Shown piece after piece: positions 35,523 through 44,232 of a DNA stretch of 64,000 nucleotides. The stretch lies in contig JADJUF010000024.1 in the NCBI GenBank assembly GCA_016717005.1, positions 62,001 to 126,000 of the forward strand, read 5' to 3'. Every line of letters starts with the position of its first letter. Position 1 is the first letter of the stretch. The notes below the pieces were generated by a model. It saw only the letters and a list, made by a program, of their open reading frames with translations. It did not search any database and was not told the origin of the DNA. The stretch comes from Myxococcales bacterium (lineage in GTDB: Bacteria; Myxococcota_A; Polyangia; Haliangiales; Haliangiaceae). Position numbers and translations under genes: made by a program.

Positions 35523-36661
35523 CAGAACCTCACGAAGTCGTCGGAGGAGTAGACGGCGAAGATGGCGTCCTTCACCTTCATGCCGTTGGCCTGGAACGCC
35601 AGCACCTGGGCGTCGATGACCTCGCGCGGGATCACGGTCAGCGTGTCGACGATGTCGCCCTTGCCCAGGGCCCAGCCCCAGAGCCGCGCGACCGCGCACT
35701 CGGCGATGGCCGGGTCGGCGGCCATGGCCGCGCCGAGCGCGGGGAGATCCGCGGCCGGCGCGCCGAACCGCCACGCGGTCGGCTCGGCGCCGGGCAGCCA
35801 GTCGGAGCGCAGCGCCAGCGGCGTGCCGAGCTGCGGGGTCTTGACCTGGATCGTCGCCTGCTGCTGGCCGTCGTCGTCGAAGTTCCCGAACAGCGGCGCG
35901 ACGTGGTTCATCGTCGTGTGGCAGTTGGCGCAGATGACCGCGCTCTGATCGTGGAAGTCGATCGTGCCGCCGTTCGAGGTGCCGGCGATCGACTCCATCG
36001 GCCACGCCGACAGGAACGTGGGCGCGCCCTCGGGCGGCTCGCCGGTCAGCTCGACCGGGAACGCGGTGCACGCGAACAGCTCCTGGACCCAGCGCACGCG
36101 CCGGAACGCCAGGTTCGACTGGAACTGCGCCATCGCGCCGGGGTCCGCCAGCACGCCGGCCGCGGGCGTCACGCCGTTGCCGCAGTCGGCCGGGGTGAAC
36201 GTGCCGGCGGTCGCGTCGAAGGTGGGGCAGGTGCCCGTCGCCGCGGTCAAGAGCTCGGTGTACGCGCGGTTCTCGACCGCGACCTGGGCGGCGAACGCCG
36301 GCGCGGTGTCGAGGCGGGCGCTGCCGCCGATCTTCATCGAGTCGCGCCAGAAGCCGAGCATCTGGTTCGCGAACCGCGGGCCCTCGAGGTAGTTGCGCAG
36401 GAGCGACTCGTAGACGACCTTCTGCGCGGCGGGGTCGCCGGCGTCGGCCACGGCCTTGATCTCGGCCAGGCTCGGCAGCCCGCCGGTCAGGCGCAGCGCC
36501 GCGGTCCGCAGCGCGGCGTTGTAGTCGAGCGTCCGCTCGGCCAGCCGCTGGTCCCAGTAGTCGGCGGGGACGTCGTCGCCGGTGTCGTCGGGGGCCGACG
36601 AGTCGCCGCAGGCGGCGGCGCCGGCCAGGCCGAGCGCGAGAACGAGACGAGCACTGCGCAT
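35522..36661 (-). CDS. DUF1549/DUF1592-like lipoprotein with CxxCH
   Basis: A 379-residue lipoprotein (signal MRSARLVLALGLAGAAAC). TLDYNAALRTAALRLTGGLP with LLRNYLEGPRFANQMLGFWR resembles the DUF1549 domain of planctomycete-type cytochromes. ICANCHTTMNHVAPLFGNFD is a haem c site followed by a possible axial Met/His region. ARLWGWALGKGDIVDTL and a C-terminal YSSDDFVRF follow. Probably an extracytoplasmic electron-transfer or hydrolytic partner of the DUF1501 protein. Confidence 0.68.
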   Translation of the reverse strand: MRSARLVLALGLAGAAACGDSSAPDDTGDDVPADYWDQRLAERTLDYNAALRTAALRLTGGLPSLAEIKAVADAGDPAAQKVVYESLLRNYLEGPRFANQMLGFWRDSMKIGGSARLDTAPAFAAQVAVENRAYTELLTAATGTCPTFDATAGTFTPADCGNGVTPAAGVLADPGAMAQFQSNLAFRRVRWVQELFACTAFPVELTGEPPEGAPTFLSAWPMESIAGTSNGGTIDFHDQSAVICANCHTTMNHVAPLFGNFDDDGQQQATIQVKTPQLGTPLALRSDWLPGAEPTAWRFGAPAADLPALGAAMAADPAIAECAVARLWGWALGKGDIVDTLTVIPREVIDAQVLAFQANGMKVKDAIFAVYSSDDFVRF

Positions 36662-36684
36662 GGAACGCTCCTGACCTTTCGCGA

Positions 36685-37794
36685 TCACGGGGCGGCCTCG
36701 GCGGTGATCCACGGGAGGATCGCCGTCTTGAAGGCCTGGAACTCGGGGTCGGTGCCGAACTTGAACGGGTGGTTGAGCCCCGAGTTGGGCTGCGCGGCCA
36801 CGAAGATCGCGCTCTGGTCGGGGTTGAGCTTCGAGATGCGCGACAGGATCTGCGCGCACGCGGCCGGCTGCTGGAGGTCGTCGGCGAGCTTGGTCATGTC
36901 GGTGGCGGCGGTGGCGCCGCCGTTGCCGCCGGCGTGGCAGCTGGTGCAGCTGGCCGTGAGCGGGCCGCGGACGATCGCGGTGAACTGCGCGACCGCCTTG
37001 CAGCCGCCGCCGGTGGTGCCGCCGTCGGTCGAGGGCGGCATGCCGTTGGCGAAGGTCGCGGCCTTGAAGTAGAGCGACAGCGGCGCGGTCGGCGGCACGT
37101 CGACGAACACCGCGGTGCCGCCGCCGACCGAGCTCGAGGTCATCTCGGCGACCGTGAGATCGATGTCGCTGAACCGATCGATCGGATCGGGCACCGGCTG
37201 CTGGCCGTCCCAGACCACGAACAGCGGGTGGGTCAGGCGCACGCCGCCGGTGCCGGCGGTGACCGAGATCCGCGACAGGTACATGCCGGTGCCGAGCGGC
37301 TGGAAGTCGAACGAGAACGTCGTGCCGGCCAGGCCCAGCGGGCCGAGGTCGATCGTGTTGGCGCCGAGCACCGGCGTGATGACCGGCGTCTCGATCGTCG
37401 GCGCTGGCATCTTGCCCGCGGCCAGCGCCTCGAGCTCGACCCAGGCCGTGACCTTGGCGGCCTCGACCGGCAGGTAGTTGGTGCCGACCATCGCGTGGGC
37501 CTGGCTCGACGCGTAGACCGCGAGCCGGCTGGCCTGAGGGTCGTCGAGGTCGACCAGCTTGCCGCCGTCGAACGCGAGGACGCCCTCGCGCAGGGTCGGA
37601 TCGGGCTTCATGAACTGCGGGTTGACGGTGCCGGTGTGGCAGCTCGCGCACTTGGCGGCGAGCGTCGGCTCGACGTCGCGGGCGAACGCGGCGGTGGCGT
37701 TCTTGGTGGCGTCGCCGGAGGGGTCGATGATCTCGCCGGTGCACCCTGCCGCGAGCAGCGCCAGGGCGACCGCGAGCGCGTGCAGCCGCACCAT
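36685..37794 (-). CDS. Dihaem cytochrome c-like lipoprotein
   Basis: A 369-residue lipoprotein with two haem sites: CASCHTGTVNPQFMKPD near residue 45 and CTSCHAGGNGG near 275. A beta domain lies between them (TFSFDFQPLGTGMYLSRISV, LTHPLFVVWDGQQPVPDPID). MVRLHALAVALALLAAGC sets the start at 37794; in-frame starts extend to 38064 but add only Arg/Pro-rich sequence. First gene of the five- to seven-gene minus-strand operon. Confidence 0.72.
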   Translation of the reverse strand: MVRLHALAVALALLAAGCTGEIIDPSGDATKNATAAFARDVEPTLAAKCASCHTGTVNPQFMKPDPTLREGVLAFDGGKLVDLDDPQASRLAVYASSQAHAMVGTNYLPVEAAKVTAWVELEALAAGKMPAPTIETPVITPVLGANTIDLGPLGLAGTTFSFDFQPLGTGMYLSRISVTAGTGGVRLTHPLFVVWDGQQPVPDPIDRFSDIDLTVAEMTSSSVGGGTAVFVDVPPTAPLSLYFKAATFANGMPPSTDGGTTGGGCKAVAQFTAIVRGPLTASCTSCHAGGNGGATAATDMTKLADDLQQPAACAQILSRISKLNPDQSAIFVAAQPNSGLNHPFKFGTDPEFQAFKTAILPWITAEAAP

Positions 37795-37947
37795 CGGCAA
37801 GCGGCGGAGCAAGACCTCGAGCGCGGCCCGGCGGGTCACCGGAAGTGCTCGGAAGCGTGAGGAGGCCAGCATGGTCCGGAAGGTTACAGCAACCGGCGTG
37901 CCGACCTGCGGAGGGGGCGATCGTCCCGCGCGACCCCGCAAATCTCT

Positions 37948-37967
37948 GCGAGAACTGAGGTTCTCGC
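37948..37967. promoter_or_regulatory. Inverted repeat upstream of the cytochrome operon
   Basis: GCGAGAAC-TGAG-GTTCTCGC, perfect eight-base arms, 154 bp upstream of the dihaem lipoprotein start. It could be an operator or an attenuator-type hairpin. It is one of the few ordered elements in the gap 37795-38273. Confidence 0.4.
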
Positions 37968-38117
37968 GGGTGACGGGGCGCCGGGGACCGGGGTAGCCGG
38001 GGGGGCGACCCCCACGCGGGGTCATGTGACTCCACCGTGGCGTGGGGCTAACTCGCCGTGACAACTAGGAGCCGGCGTCGGAACTGGGCATCCGGAACTG
38101 ACGGCCCGAGGGAGCTG

Positions 38118-38855
38118 ACGATCGGGTGAGGCCCGACAGCCCGGCGAGAGGCGGACGGAGCCGACGATCGGGTGAGGCCCGGAGGGCGCGGCGGGTTGGA
38201 GGCCGGAGCGGGACGCCGGAGCCGGAGCCGACCATCGGGTGAGGTCCGGAGCCCGGCGGGAGGCGGAGGGGCAGCCGATCGGGCGCGGGCCGAGCGCCCG
38301 GGTGTCAGCCGATCGGGAGCGGGCCGAGCGCCCGGGTGTCAGCCGATCGGGCGCGGGCCGAGCGCTCGGGTGTCAGCCGATCGGGCGCGGGCCGAGCGCC
38401 CGGGTGTCAGCCGATCGGGAGCGGGCCGAGCGCCCGGGTGTCAGCCGATCGGGCGCGGGCCGAGCGCTCGGGTGTCAGCCGATCGGGAGCGGGCCGAGCG
38501 CCCGGGTGTCAGCCGATCGGGCGCGGGCCGAGCGCCCGGGTGTCAGCCGATCGGGCGCGGGCCGAGCGCTCGGGTGTCAGCCGATCGGGAGCTGGGATCG
38601 GGAGCTGGCCCGCGCGTGCCGGGTGTCAGCCGATCGGGAGCTGGCCGCGCGTGCCGGGTGTCAGCCGATCGGGAGCTGGGATCGGGCTGGCCCGCGCGTG
38701 CCGGGTGTCAGCCGATCGGGAGCTGGCCGTGCGCCCGGGTGTCAGCCGATCGGGAGCTCGGGCCGGGCGCCCGGGTGTCAGCCGATCGGGAGCTCGGGCC
38801 GGGCGCCCGGGTGTCAGCCGATCGGGAGCGGGCCGCGGGCTGGGCCGGCGTCCGG
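38118..38855. repeat. 34-bp tandem repeat array
   Basis: GTGTCAGCCGATCGGG recurs 15 times from 38302 to 38811, mostly every 34 bp (38302, 38336, 38370, 38404 and so on), later every 36-48 bp. Many units can form a stem CGGGCGC-GGGCCGA-GCGCCCG. A related, more decayed series (GACGATCGGGTGAGGCCCG) precedes it from about 38118. Units are contiguous with no unique spacers. The 1.1-kb gap 37795-38910 holds no gene. Confidence 0.93.
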
Positions 38856-38910
38856 GAGCTGAGATCGCGCTGAGACTGGATCGGGCGGGGTGGTCGGTAC
38901 CGTTGGCCGC

Positions 38911-40437
38911 ATGAGCAATCGCGCGCGAACGATCCTCGTCCTCACGGTCTCGATCCTCGCGACCCAGCCGGGGTGCCAGCAGTACCTCCAGGCCCGCGCT
39001 CGCAGGGCGTCCGACGCGAAGGAGGCGAAGCAGAAGAAGGCGCACGCCGAGGCCGAAGCCGAGTTCGAAGCGGCGTTCGACCCGGCGTTCGCGGCCGAGG
39101 ACTACGCCGCGGCCGCGGCCACGTTCACGCCGGCCCGCGCCGCGGTCCTCGGTGACGCCGGCGTCTATCGGCGCGACCGGAGGAAGCTCTTGTACCGCAT
39201 CCTCGAAGTGGCCGACGGCCTCTCCGGCGCTCATCGCTTCGTCGAGGCGCTGGCGGTGGTCGAGCTCGCGCCGCCGCTGGCAGCCGACGCCGACGACGAG
39301 CGCAGGATCGAGTGGTCGGCGAGCACCATCCGCGAGCGCGCCGGCGAGGTCACCGCCGCGTGGCGCGGCCTCCGCGCCAAGGTGGACGCCGACGTGGCCG
39401 CCGGGCGGTTCGCGACGGCGGCGGCGCGGCTCGCCTTGATGCCCAGCGGGGGGGATCCGGCGCAGACCGCCGAGGCCGAGGCCCAGCTGTGTGCGCTCGT
39501 CGATCGCGTGGCGGCGACCTACCTGCGCCGCATCTTCGTGACCACCGGGGACGGGGATCGGGCGCTGCTCGCCAAGATGATGGCGAGCGTTCGCGCGGGT
39601 CGCTACGGCGCCGCGGTCGAGCTCGTCGATCGCGCGGACGCGGCCGACGTCGTGATCACGGTCGGCCTGGCCGCCGAGCGGCTCGAGCAGTCGACGGCGG
39701 CCACGACCCGCACCGGCCGCTACGTCTCGGGCTCGAGGCTGCAAGCCAACCCCAAGATCAAGTCGCTGCAGAAGGACATCGAGCAGCTCACCGGCGACGT
39801 CGCGAGCAAGGAGCGCTCGATCGCGCGGATCCGCTGCAGCGGCGAGTGCCGGTCGCGCGTCGCCGAGCAGGATCAGCTCGCGCGGATCCGCGAGCGCCTG
39901 CGCGGCAAGCAGCAGGACCTGGCGCGCCAGCCCGCGCAGGTGAACGCCCCGGTCGAGGCCGAGCTGAGCTACCCGGTCCGCGTCCACACCTCGACGCTGC
40001 ACCAGGTCGTGCTCATCGACGCGAAGCCCAAGCGCGGCAAGGCCACCTCGTCACGCCCGGACATGACGCGCGTCTCGACCAGCGAGGAGCACGACGCGGT
40101 GGCGCAGCTCGGGATCGCCGCGGCGCGCCCGACCCGCCCCGACGTCGACGCGATGCGCGGCGCGCTGCACGCCCAGATCGTCCAGGACTCGCCGTACGTC
40201 GTCCACAACAACCTCGAGGCGCGGAACCAGGCGCTGGGCGAGCGGGTCCAGGCCGCGACCGGCGCCGAGCGCGCCGAGCTGATCGCCACCTGGATGGCGC
40301 TCAACCCGAGCTCGAACCAGGACGTCCTGAAGTTCAGCGACGACGAGCTGACCAAGCTCCTGGGGCTCCCGCCTGGCGCCGCCAGGACCCTGGCGCGCCG
40401 CACCACGGCGTGCTGGGCGCAGGGCGCGCGCCCGTGA
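38911..40437 (+). CDS. Large predicted lipoprotein with coiled coil, unknown function
   Basis: A 508-residue protein starting at ATG 38911, signal MSNRARTILVLTVSILATQPGC. An Ala/Glu-rich helical N-terminal part (AKQKKAHAEAEAEFEAAFDP) and a helical middle are followed by a coiled coil near residues 288-345 that contains a Cys pair (RCSGECRSR). No family recognised. It stands alone between the 34-bp array and the next convergent gene. Confidence 0.72.
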   Translation: MSNRARTILVLTVSILATQPGCQQYLQARARRASDAKEAKQKKAHAEAEAEFEAAFDPAFAAEDYAAAAATFTPARAAVLGDAGVYRRDRRKLLYRILEVADGLSGAHRFVEALAVVELAPPLAADADDERRIEWSASTIRERAGEVTAAWRGLRAKVDADVAAGRFATAAARLALMPSGGDPAQTAEAEAQLCALVDRVAATYLRRIFVTTGDGDRALLAKMMASVRAGRYGAAVELVDRADAADVVITVGLAAERLEQSTAATTRTGRYVSGSRLQANPKIKSLQKDIEQLTGDVASKERSIARIRCSGECRSRVAEQDQLARIRERLRGKQQDLARQPAQVNAPVEAELSYPVRVHTSTLHQVVLIDAKPKRGKATSSRPDMTRVSTSEEHDAVAQLGIAAARPTRPDVDAMRGALHAQIVQDSPYVVHNNLEARNQALGERVQAATGAERAELIATWMALNPSSNQDVLKFSDDELTKLLGLPPGAARTLARRTTACWAQGARP

Positions 40438-40577
40438 CGCGCTGACGTCGAGCGTTCCCCGGCGTCGCGGGCGATCGGTCAGTCGCGGAGATGCTCGGGA
40501 TCGACGAGGCGCGCGCTCATGGGGATCGCTCGTGGTGCGTGGTGCGCGCGGTCGTGCGTCCTCGACGCTGGCGCGGT

Positions 40578-40984
40578 TCACTCGCCGGCGTAGCGCCGGG
40601 CGGCGGCGACGATGTCGTCGGGAGCGGGGCCGCGGTCGAGGTCGTGGAGCTCGGCGCGGCCGAGCTCGGTGCCGTCGGCGGCCATGACGGTGACGGTGTC
40701 GCCGGCGGCCTCGTCGAAGCGGTAGGTCACGTCGAGGCCGAGCGCGCCGAGCTGGGTCGCGAGGTCGCTGCCGCGCAGCGCCTGCTCGGCCTTGTCTTGC
40801 TGGCCGCGCGGCGAGTCCATCACGTAGGACATCCGGCCGTAGACCAGCTCGACCGCGGACGCCGCCGCCGGTGCGTCGTCGGTCGCGGGCGCGGCGGTCG
40901 TGGTCCCGGCGGACGCGGGCGGCCGGGCGGGCCGCCGCAGGCAGCGAGCGACAGCGAGCAGAGCATCGTGGCGAGGAGGCGCAT
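40578..40984 (-). CDS. Predicted lipoprotein, frameshifted as given
   Basis: Two frames make one plausible gene. ATG 40984 opens MRLLATMLCSLSLAAC, a lipoprotein signal. After the GC-only stretch near 40918-40940 the sequence continues in another frame as ASAGTTTAAPATDDAPAAAS, VELVYGRMSYVMDSPRGQQD and a last 80 residues ending RRYAGE at 40578. One missing base in the GC-rich run would join them into about 135 residues. Function unknown. The body may be read alone from ATG 40832. Confidence 0.55.
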
Positions 40985-41190
40985 GGCGACGATCCTCGCA
41001 CGTGGAGGTCGCGGGCGGGGGCGTTGACGGCCGTCGCTACGCGCGGTCGCGCGGCGCGGCCCGTGGGCCGGCGGGCGTCGCCCGATCCGTTCCGCCCGCG
41101 ATCACCGGGCTCGTCGCACCTCGGGTCGTCATCGGGCGAGGTGTCGGGGATGGGCCAGGCGAGCGACCTGCGTGATCCCGGCGCGGCCAC

Positions 41191-42321
41191 TCACCGCGGC
41201 GGCGGCGGCGACGGCGGCTTGGCGATCGGCTGCTTGGCGGCGGTGCCCTCGACCGGGTAGCCCTGCTGGTGCCAGAACAGGATGCCCTCGTCGAGCACCG
41301 CGGTGTGCTTGTAGCCGCGGGCGCGGAGCGCGTCGACGATCTCGCCCGACGCGTGGTGCGGGCACGCGCAGTACGCGACCACCCAGGTGTCGTCGTTGGG
41401 GATCGCGGCCAGGCCGGCCAGCTCGTAGTGCGGCACCGAGATCGCGCCGGGGATGCGGAGCGAGAGCCAGTCGGACAGCGGCCGCGCGTCGACGATCACG
41501 ATCTTCTTCTTGGCGGCCAGCGCCGCCTTGACCTGGGCCGCGGGCACGAACCGGTCGTCGCGCAGCGTGAAGGTCGGGTGCTTGCCCTTGGGGTTGATCA
41601 CGACCGGCCCCGACGGGATCGGGTCGGGCGGCGGCGGCGGCTGGGGCGGCGGCGGCTGCACCGCCCAGGCGCGCAGGTGCGCGACCAGATCGTCGATCTG
41701 CTGCGCGCTCAGCAGCGCGCCGAACGACTCCATCGGCGTGCCCGGCCGGCCGCGCACGATCGCGTCGCGGATGAACGCGTCGGACGCGAGCGCCAGGAAC
41801 ACCGGGTGGCCGAGCTGGATCGCCTCGGCGCGCACCAGCCGATCGCCGTGGCACTTCTGGCAGGTCGCGGTGTAGAGCGCGGCGCCGGCGATCGCGTCGC
41901 CCTTGCCGGTGACCGGCGGCGGCGGCCGGTACGGCGGCCGGCCGTGGCGCAGCCAGGCGATCATGTCGGCGATGTCGCCGTCGGACAGCGGCCCGCCCAG
42001 GTCCTTGCCGTAGCCGGCCATCGGCGAGTTGGGGCGGCCCAGCTCGATCGAGCGCGCGATGAACGCGTCGTCGGCGCTCTCGAGGAACTGGTCGGTCACC
42101 AGCGACGGGGCGTGGTCGGCGACGTAGCCCTTGGCCTCGGGGCCGTGGCACAGCGCGCAGTACTTCTGGAACGCGGCGCCGCCGCGCGCGACCCGCGGAT
42201 CGATCGGCGGCGTCGGCGCGCCGGCGTCGCGCGCCGGCGGGGGCGGCGGGGTCGGGGCGCCGCTCGAGCGCGAGCTGCAGGCGACGACGAGGGTGAGGAG
42301 CGAGGCTAGGACGACGCGCAC
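41191..42321 (-). CDS. Dihaem cytochrome c fused to a rhodanese domain, lipoprotein
   Basis: A 376-residue fusion. GTG start, signal VRVVLASLLTLVVAC, Pro-rich linker. Cytochrome c domain one has FQKYCALCHGPEAKGY and GRPNSPMAGYG (Met ligand). Domain two has TATCQKCHGDRL and RPGTPMESFG (Met ligand). After another Pro-rich linker comes a rhodanese domain: IVIVDARPLSDWLSLRIPGA and VVAYCACPHHASGEIVDAL with a Cys in the active-site loop. The pairing suggests electron transfer linked to sulphur chemistry, or a redox-sensing sulphurtransferase, outside the cytoplasm. Confidence 0.82.
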   Translation of the reverse strand: MRVVLASLLTLVVACSSRSSGAPTPPPPPARDAGAPTPPIDPRVARGGAAFQKYCALCHGPEAKGYVADHAPSLVTDQFLESADDAFIARSIELGRPNSPMAGYGKDLGGPLSDGDIADMIAWLRHGRPPYRPPPPVTGKGDAIAGAALYTATCQKCHGDRLVRAEAIQLGHPVFLALASDAFIRDAIVRGRPGTPMESFGALLSAQQIDDLVAHLRAWAVQPPPPQPPPPPDPIPSGPVVINPKGKHPTFTLRDDRFVPAAQVKAALAAKKKIVIVDARPLSDWLSLRIPGAISVPHYELAGLAAIPNDDTWVVAYCACPHHASGEIVDALRARGYKHTAVLDEGILFWHQQGYPVEGTAAKQPIAKPPSPPPPR

Positions 42322-42340
42322 GCGCGCATTCTGTCATAGG

Positions 42341-42590
42341 CCCGGCAGGGGCGCTCGCGGGGCGGGATCCTGGCTGTCGACGCGCACCTCGGCGGCGGGC
42401 TCGCCGCGGCCGTCGGGTCAGACGCCCGGCAGGGGCGCGCGCGTCGCGGGATCCTGGCTGTCGACGCGCACCTCGGCGGCGGGCTCGCCGCGGCCGTCGG
42501 GTCAGACGCCCGGCAGGGGCGCGCGTCGCGGGATCCCGGCGGTCGGCGCGCACCTCGGCGGCGGGCTCGCCGCGGCCGGCCGTCGGGTCA
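42341..42590. repeat. 84-bp tandem array seeded by the fatty-acid hydroxylase gene end
   Basis: The last 28 codons and TGA of the gene ending at 42588 recur downstream. Stops fall at 42588, 42502 and 42418, and a fourth unit breaks off near 42341. Spacing is 86 and 84 bp; the 86-bp unit has -2 and +4 slips. On the minus strand each copy reads PDGRGEPAAEVRVDSQDPAT and ends RAPLPGV-stop, against GRGKTAAEVLADSQDPAT in the gene. Confidence 0.92.
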
Positions 42591-43490
42591 GACGCCCGGC
42601 AGGGGCGCGCGCGTCGCGGGATCCTGGCTGTCGGCGAGCACCTCGGCGGCGGTCTTGCCGCGGCCGTCGTGGCGCCAGCCCGGCGGGCGGAACAGGTAAC
42701 CGAGCGCGGCCCGCAGGGTCGGCGCGCGCCGGGCGTCCCGCGCCATCGCGATCCACTCGTGGAACGCGATCACGTGCAGCTTGAAGCTCTTGATGTTCTC
42801 GGTGAGGCCGTAGACCACGCGGGCGCGCTCGGGCTCGAACGTGCCGAACAGGCGATCCCAGATGATCAGGATGCCGCCGTGGTTGCGGTCGAGGTACTCG
42901 GGGTTGGCGCCGTGGTGGACGCGGTGGTGCGAGGGCGTGTTGAAGATGAACTCGATCGGCGCCGGCAGCTTGGCGATGGCCTCGGTGTGGATCCAGTACT
43001 GGTAGAGCAGGCTGATCGCCTGCTGCACGAGCACCATCCACGGCGCGAAGCCCAGGAGCGGCAGCGGCAACCAGAACAGCGGCCCGGTCAGCGGCGTGGT
43101 CCACGACTGCCGCAGCGCCGTCGACAGGTTGTAGTGCTGGCTCGAGTGGTGGTTGACGTGGGCCGCCCACAGGAACCGGATCTCGTGGCTGGCGCGGTGG
43201 AACGCGTAGTAGCAGAGGTCCTCGGCGAAGAACAACAGCACCCAGGTCCACCACACGTTGGGCAGGGTCGCGACCCGGTACTGGTAGAGCCAGATCATCA
43301 GCGCCAGCGACACGAGCTTGGTGAACGCCGCGATGATCACGTTGCCGACGCCCATGCCGAGCGACGCGAGCGTGTCCTTGGTCGCGTAGCCGACGATGCG
43401 CGCGTCGTCGGTCCGGCGCCGCGCCCACGCCAGCTCGATGAGCAAGGTCACGAGGAAGATCGGGATGGCGGCGTAGATCAGGACTGACAT
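42588..43490 (-). CDS. Sterol desaturase / fatty-acid hydroxylase family membrane protein
   Basis: A 300-residue integral membrane di-iron oxygenase. Histidine motifs HRASHE, HVNHHSSQHYN, HTEAI and HHRVHHGANPEYLDRNHGG supply the metal ligands. Membrane segments are YAAIPIFLVTLLIELAW, VIIAAFTKLVSLALMIWLY and LFWLPLPLLGFAPWMVLV. The alkylglycerol monooxygenase-like subgroup has this pattern (NxPxHHRVHHG). It would hydroxylate or desaturate a lipid chain. The upstream TetR gene ends two bases before its ATG, so the two are cotranscribed. Confidence 0.87.
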   Translation of the reverse strand: MSVLIYAAIPIFLVTLLIELAWARRRTDDARIVGYATKDTLASLGMGVGNVIIAAFTKLVSLALMIWLYQYRVATLPNVWWTWVLLFFAEDLCYYAFHRASHEIRFLWAAHVNHHSSQHYNLSTALRQSWTTPLTGPLFWLPLPLLGFAPWMVLVQQAISLLYQYWIHTEAIAKLPAPIEFIFNTPSHHRVHHGANPEYLDRNHGGILIIWDRLFGTFEPERARVVYGLTENIKSFKLHVIAFHEWIAMARDARRAPTLRAALGYLFRPPGWRHDGRGKTAAEVLADSQDPATRAPLPGV

Positions 43491-43492
43491 GC

Positions 43493-44137
43493 TCAGGCCT
43501 TCCTTCCGGTCGGGCGGCGCCCGAGCTCGCGCCGGGCCAGGCGCTCGAGGAACGCGAGGTGGACGATCTCCGCGTCGGGGTCGGGCGAGAACAGGCCGAT
43601 CGCCGCGCCCTGCATGGCGTAGACGATCGCCAGCACGGCGTCGTCGAACTCGGGGTTGGCCGCGGCCGCGGCCGGGAACAGCCGCCGCGCCTCGGCCAGG
43701 AGCAGCGCCTGGTGGCGCTCGAGCACCGGCCCGAGCGCGCGCGCGAGCGTGGGCTCGGTCCGGGCCGCGACGTAGATCTCGAGCACGACCCGCATGTCGG
43801 GCAGGCGGAACACCCGCCACAGCGCCGCGCACGCCGACGCCAGCGGATCGGCGGGGCGCGCCGGCCCGAGGTCGGCGGCGAACGCCAGGCGCAGATCGGC
43901 GAGGATCGCCTCGGTCACCGCGATCAAGAGGTCGGTCTTGTGCGGGAAGTGGCGGAACAGCGAGCCCTGGGCGACCTGGGCGCGGGTCGCGACCGCGGCG
44001 GTGGGCGCGCCGGCCAGGCCGTGCTCGCCGAGGAGCGCGCGGGCGGCGGCGATGAGCTGGGCCCGCGTGCGGATCGCGCGGGCCTGGCGCGCGGGCGCCA
44101 GCGGACGCAGGGTGCGGCGGGTGCGGGTCGCGACCAC
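43493..44137 (-). CDS. TetR-family regulator
   Basis: A 214-residue TetR protein. The helix-turn-helix is RAQLIAAARALLGEHGLAGA with PTAAVATRAQVAQGSLFRHF and the PHKTDLLIAVTEAIL continuation. I choose GTG 44137 (VVATRTRRTL) because a GTG at 44176 would place the start on the dyad at 44160-44173. It probably represses itself and the lipid hydroxylase gene two bases downstream. Confidence 0.85.
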   Translation of the reverse strand: MVATRTRRTLRPLAPARQARAIRTRAQLIAAARALLGEHGLAGAPTAAVATRAQVAQGSLFRHFPHKTDLLIAVTEAILADLRLAFAADLGPARPADPLASACAALWRVFRLPDMRVVLEIYVAARTEPTLARALGPVLERHQALLLAEARRLFPAAAAANPEFDDAVLAIVYAMQGAAIGLFSPDPDAEIVHLAFLERLARRELGRRPTGRKA

Positions 44138-44159
44138 GACCCGACCGTACCAGAAAGAA

Positions 44160-44173
44160 AGTGACTGGTCACT
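44160..44173. promoter_or_regulatory. Candidate TetR operator
   Basis: AGTGAC-TG-GTCACT, a dyad of the size seen in TetR-family operators, 22 bp upstream of the chosen TetR start and also in the 5' region of the divergent DsbA gene. Confidence 0.55.
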
Positions 44174-44232
44174 CACTTTTTACCGAGGGCCGGCCACGTG
44201 CGCCGGCCTGGGCCGCGCGATAGCCTGCGCAG

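Noticed and set aside
38274..38855. 34-bp array as a CRISPR
   Set aside because: Units are contiguous with no unique spacers, spacing drifts from 34 to 48 bp, and no cas genes lie nearby.
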